64,000 bases of DNA from Paragorgia papillata. Its lineage: Eukaryota > Cnidaria > Anthozoa > Scleralcyonacea > Coralliidae. This document shows positions 60,530-64,000 of the stretch, in pieces. The notes below the pieces were generated by a model. That model was not told the origin of the DNA. It searched no databases and saw only the letters and a program-made list of their open reading frames with translations. Location: contig JAWNZC010000001.1 in assembly GCA_035771165.1 (NCBI GenBank), forward strand, positions 806,001-870,000, read 5' to 3'. The position numbers and the translations under genes are program-made. The first letter of the stretch is position 1, and every line of letters starts with the position of its first letter.

Positions 60530-63500
60530 GGGTTGGTTATAAGATCAAATATTTTGACATGTATAAACACACACGTTAATAATTGTATGTTACAATGTAT
60601 AATACTTTGTTAAGATGAATTTATGACTGAAATATATATATAATCAACTGATGTGCAATGTATTTGGGATAATTTTTTACTATTACTATGCCTTGGTAAG
60701 ATAAAATATTTTGACATGTTAATAACCACATTAATAATTGTATGTTATAATGTATAATACTTCGTTAAGATGAATTTATGACTGAAATCAACTGATGTGC
60801 AATGTATTTGGGATAATTTTTTACTATTACTATGCCTTGGTTATAAGATCAAATATTTTGACATGTATAAACACACACGTTAATAATTGTATGTTACAAT
60901 GTATAATACTTTGTTAAGATGAATTTATGACTGAAATCAACTGATGTGCAATGTATTTGGGACCATTTTTTACTATTACTATGCCTTGGTTATAAGATGA
61001 AATATTTTGACATGTATAACCACGTTAATAATTGTATGTTATAATGTATAAGAGTTTGTTAAGATGAATTTATGACTGAAATCAACTGATGTGCAATGTA
61101 TTTGGGATATTTTTTTACAGTTACTATGCCTTGGTTATAAGATCAAATATTTTGACATGTATAACCTTAACCAGATTAATAATTGTATGTTATAATGTAT
61201 AATACTTTTTTAAGATGAATTTATGACTGAAATATATATAATCAACTGATGTGCAATGTATTTGGGACCATTTTTTACTATTACTATGCCTTGGTTATAA
61301 GATGAAATATTTTGACATGTATAACCACGTTAATAATTGTATGTTATAATGTATAAGAGTTTGTTAAGATGAATTTATGACTGAAATCAACTGATGTGCA
61401 ATGTATTTGGGATATTTTTTTACAGTTACTATGCCTCATGGTTATAAGATCAAATATTTTAACATGTATAACCTTAACCAGATTAATAATTGTATGTTAT
61501 AATGTATAATACTTTTTTAAGATGAATTTATGACTGAAATATATATAATCAACTGATGTGCAATGTATTTGGGATAATTTTTTACTATTACTATGCCTTG
61601 GTAAGATAAAATATTTTGACATGTTAATAACCACATTAATAATTGTATGTTATAATGTATAATACTTTGTTAAGATGAATTTATGACTGAAATCAACTGA
61701 TGTGCAATGTATTTGGGATAATTTTTTACTATTACTATGCCTTGGTTATAAGATAAAATATTTTGACATGTATAACCACGCACGTTAATAATTGTATGTT
61801 ACAATGTATAATAATTTGTTAAGATGAATTTATGACTGAAATATAATCAACTGATGTACAATATATTTGGGATAATTTTTTACTATTACTATGCCTTGGT
61901 TATAAATCAAATATTTTGACATGTTAATAACCACGTTAATAATTGTATGTTATAATGTATAATACTTCGTTAAGATGAATTTATGACTGAAATATAATCA
62001 ACTGATGTGCAATGTATTTGGGATAATTTTTTACTATTACTATGCCTTGGTTATAAGATCAAATATTTTAACATGTATAAACACACACGTTAATAATTGT
62101 ATGTTACAATGTATAATACTTTGTTAAGATGAATTTATGACTGAAATCAACTGATGTGCAATGTATTTGGGACCATTTTTTACTATTACCATGCCTTGGT
62201 TATAAGATGAAATATTTTGACATGTATAACCACGTTAATAATTGTATGTTATAATGTATAAGAGTTTGTTAAGATGAATTTATGACTGAAATCAACTGAT
62301 GCGCAATGTATTTGGGATATTTTTTTACAGTTACTATGCCTTGGTTATAAGATCAAATATTTTGACATGTATAACCTTAACCAGATTAATAATTGTATGT
62401 TATAATGTATAATACTTTTTTAAGATGAATTTATGACTGAAATATATATAATCAACTGATGTGCAATGTATTTGGGATAATTTTTTACTATTTACTATGC
62501 CTTGGTAAGATAAAATATTTTGACATGTTAATAACCACATTAATAATTGTATGTTATAATGTATAATACTTCGTTAAGATGAATTTATGACTGAAATCAA
62601 CTGATGTGCAATGTATTTGGGATAATTTTTTTACTATTACTATGCCTTGGTTATAAGATCAAATATTTTGACATGTATAAACACACACGTTAATAATTGT
62701 ATGTTACAATGTATAATACTTTGTTAAGATGAATTTATGACTGAAATCAACTGATGTGCAATGTATTTGGGACCATTTTTTACTATTACTATGCCTTGGT
62801 TATAAGATGAAATATTTTGACATGTATAACCAGGTTAATAATTGTATGTTATAATGTATAAGAGTTTGTTAAGATGAATTTATGACTGAAATCAACTGAT
62901 GTGCAATGTATTTGGGATATTTTTTTACAGTTACTATGCCTTGGTTATAAGATCAAATATTTTGACATGTATAACCTTAACCAGATTAATAATTGTATGT
63001 TATAATGTATAATACTTTTTTAAGATGAATTTACGACTGAAATATATATAATCAACTGATGTGCAATGTATTTGGGATAATTTTTTACTTTACTATGCCT
63101 TGGTAAGATAAAATATTTTGACATGTTAATAGCCACATTAATAATTGTATGTTATAATGTATAATACTTCGTTAAGATGAATTTATGACTGAAATCAACT
63201 GATGTGCAATGTATTTGGGATAATTTTTTTACTATTACTATGCCTTGGTAAGATAAAATATTTTGACATGTTAATAACCACATTAATAATTGTATGTTAT
63301 AATGTACAATACTTCGTTAAGATGAATTTATGACTGAAATCAACTGATGTGCAATGTATTTGGGATAATGTTTTACTATTACTATGCCTTGGTTATAAGA
63401 TCAAATATTTTGACATGTATAAACACACACGTTAATAATTGTATGTTACAATGTATAATACTTTGTTAAGATGAATTTATGACTGAAATCAACTGATGTG

Positions 63501-63953
63501 CAATGTATTTGGGACCATTTTTTACTATTACTATGCCTTGGTTATAAGATGAAATATTTTGACATGTATAACCACGTTAATAATTGTATGTTATAATGTA
63601 TAAGAGTTTGTTAAGATGAATTTATGACTAAAATCAACTGATGTGCAATGTATTTGGGATATTTTTTTACAGTTACTATGCCTTGGTTATAAGATCAAAT
63701 ATTTTGACATGTATAACCTTAACCAGATTAATAATTGTATGTTATAATGTATAATACTTTTTTAAGATGAATTTATGACTGAAATATATATAATCAACTG
63801 ATGTGCAATGTATTTGGGATAATTTTTTACTATTACTATGCCTTGGTTATAAGATCAAATATTTTGACATGTATAACCACGCACGTTAATAATTGTATGT
63901 TACAATGTATAATAATTTGTTAAGATGAATTTATGACTGAAATCAACTGATGT
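60530..63953 (+). repeat. Satellite array B (about 145-150-bp unit, about 23 copies)
   Basis: The same unit as array A: TTAAGATGAATTTATGACTG, GATGTGCAATGTATTTGGGA, TTACTATTACTATGCCTTGG and ATATTTTGACATGT. Variants before the TTAATAATTGTATG segment (AAACACACACG, ACCACG, CTTAACCAGA, TTAATAACCACA) alternate, giving higher-order periodicity. It has the same orientation as array A, stops at about 63953, and unique sequence follows to the window edge. Confidence 0.95.
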
Positions 63954-64000
63954 ATCATATCATATGCTCATATAGTCATATCTCGCAAACGAAAAAGAGT

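Overview
This is AT-rich animal genomic DNA with spliced genes (GT-AG introns), microsatellites, satellite arrays and dense transposable elements. The families present (a Polinton/Maverick with cnidarian-style accessory genes, KDZ-like genes, Mutator-like and rve-integrase transposons with Ulp1 or kinase passengers) suggest a cnidarian, perhaps a coral or sea anemone. That is an inference. I see no convincing single-copy housekeeping gene. Almost everything legible is mobile-element DNA, much of it nested.

Region 1 (1-2.5 kb): part of a minus-strand Mutator-like transposase gene. Region 2 (2.5-26.6 kb): one 24.1-kb unit bounded by inverted ends (TATGATGGCCGAG...) and a 6-bp duplication CATATT. 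It carries a minus-strand rve-type integrase and a plus-strand split gene that ends in a protein kinase. Into it have inserted (a) a Sola-like element (3406-16820, TSD TATA, TIRs of about 570 bp), which itself contains an 8.1-kb Mutator-like element (4170-12279, TSD CACATCAATC) encoding transposase, SWIM finger and Ulp1 protease, and a hAT MITE (TSD ATTGTTGT); and (b) a 3.5-kb element (19384-22924). Without the insertions the outer unit is about 7 kb.

Region 3 (26.6-36.9 kb): a decayed KDZ-type gene broken up by a hAT MITE, a TTAA element, a 2.7-kb element with a PHD-finger fragment, a SINE and foldback repeats. Region 4 (36.9-63.95 kb): two arrays of the same ~145-150-bp satellite bracket a 22-kb stretch. 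That stretch holds a fragment of one Polinton (38.2-40.1 kb), fragments of a dispersed spliced gene family, and a 16.7-kb Polinton-like element with exact ends (41998-58698, ~103-bp TIRs, TSD TGTATT).

The 16.7-kb Polinton is the best-preserved unit. It has an intact integrase, an A32-like packaging ATPase, a probable major capsid protein, several small capsid or membrane proteins, a zinc-ribbon protein, a lectin-like protein with a frameshift, two primase-C-terminal-like proteins and the polymerase domain of a protein-primed-type PolB that has lost its N-terminal part. Two MITEs have inserted (TSDs CTCACACC and AACGAAGCT). Its genes share virus-like signals: TAAATG at the start codons of many genes, and stem-loops, some followed by T-runs, at several gene ends. 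No adenain-type protease was found.
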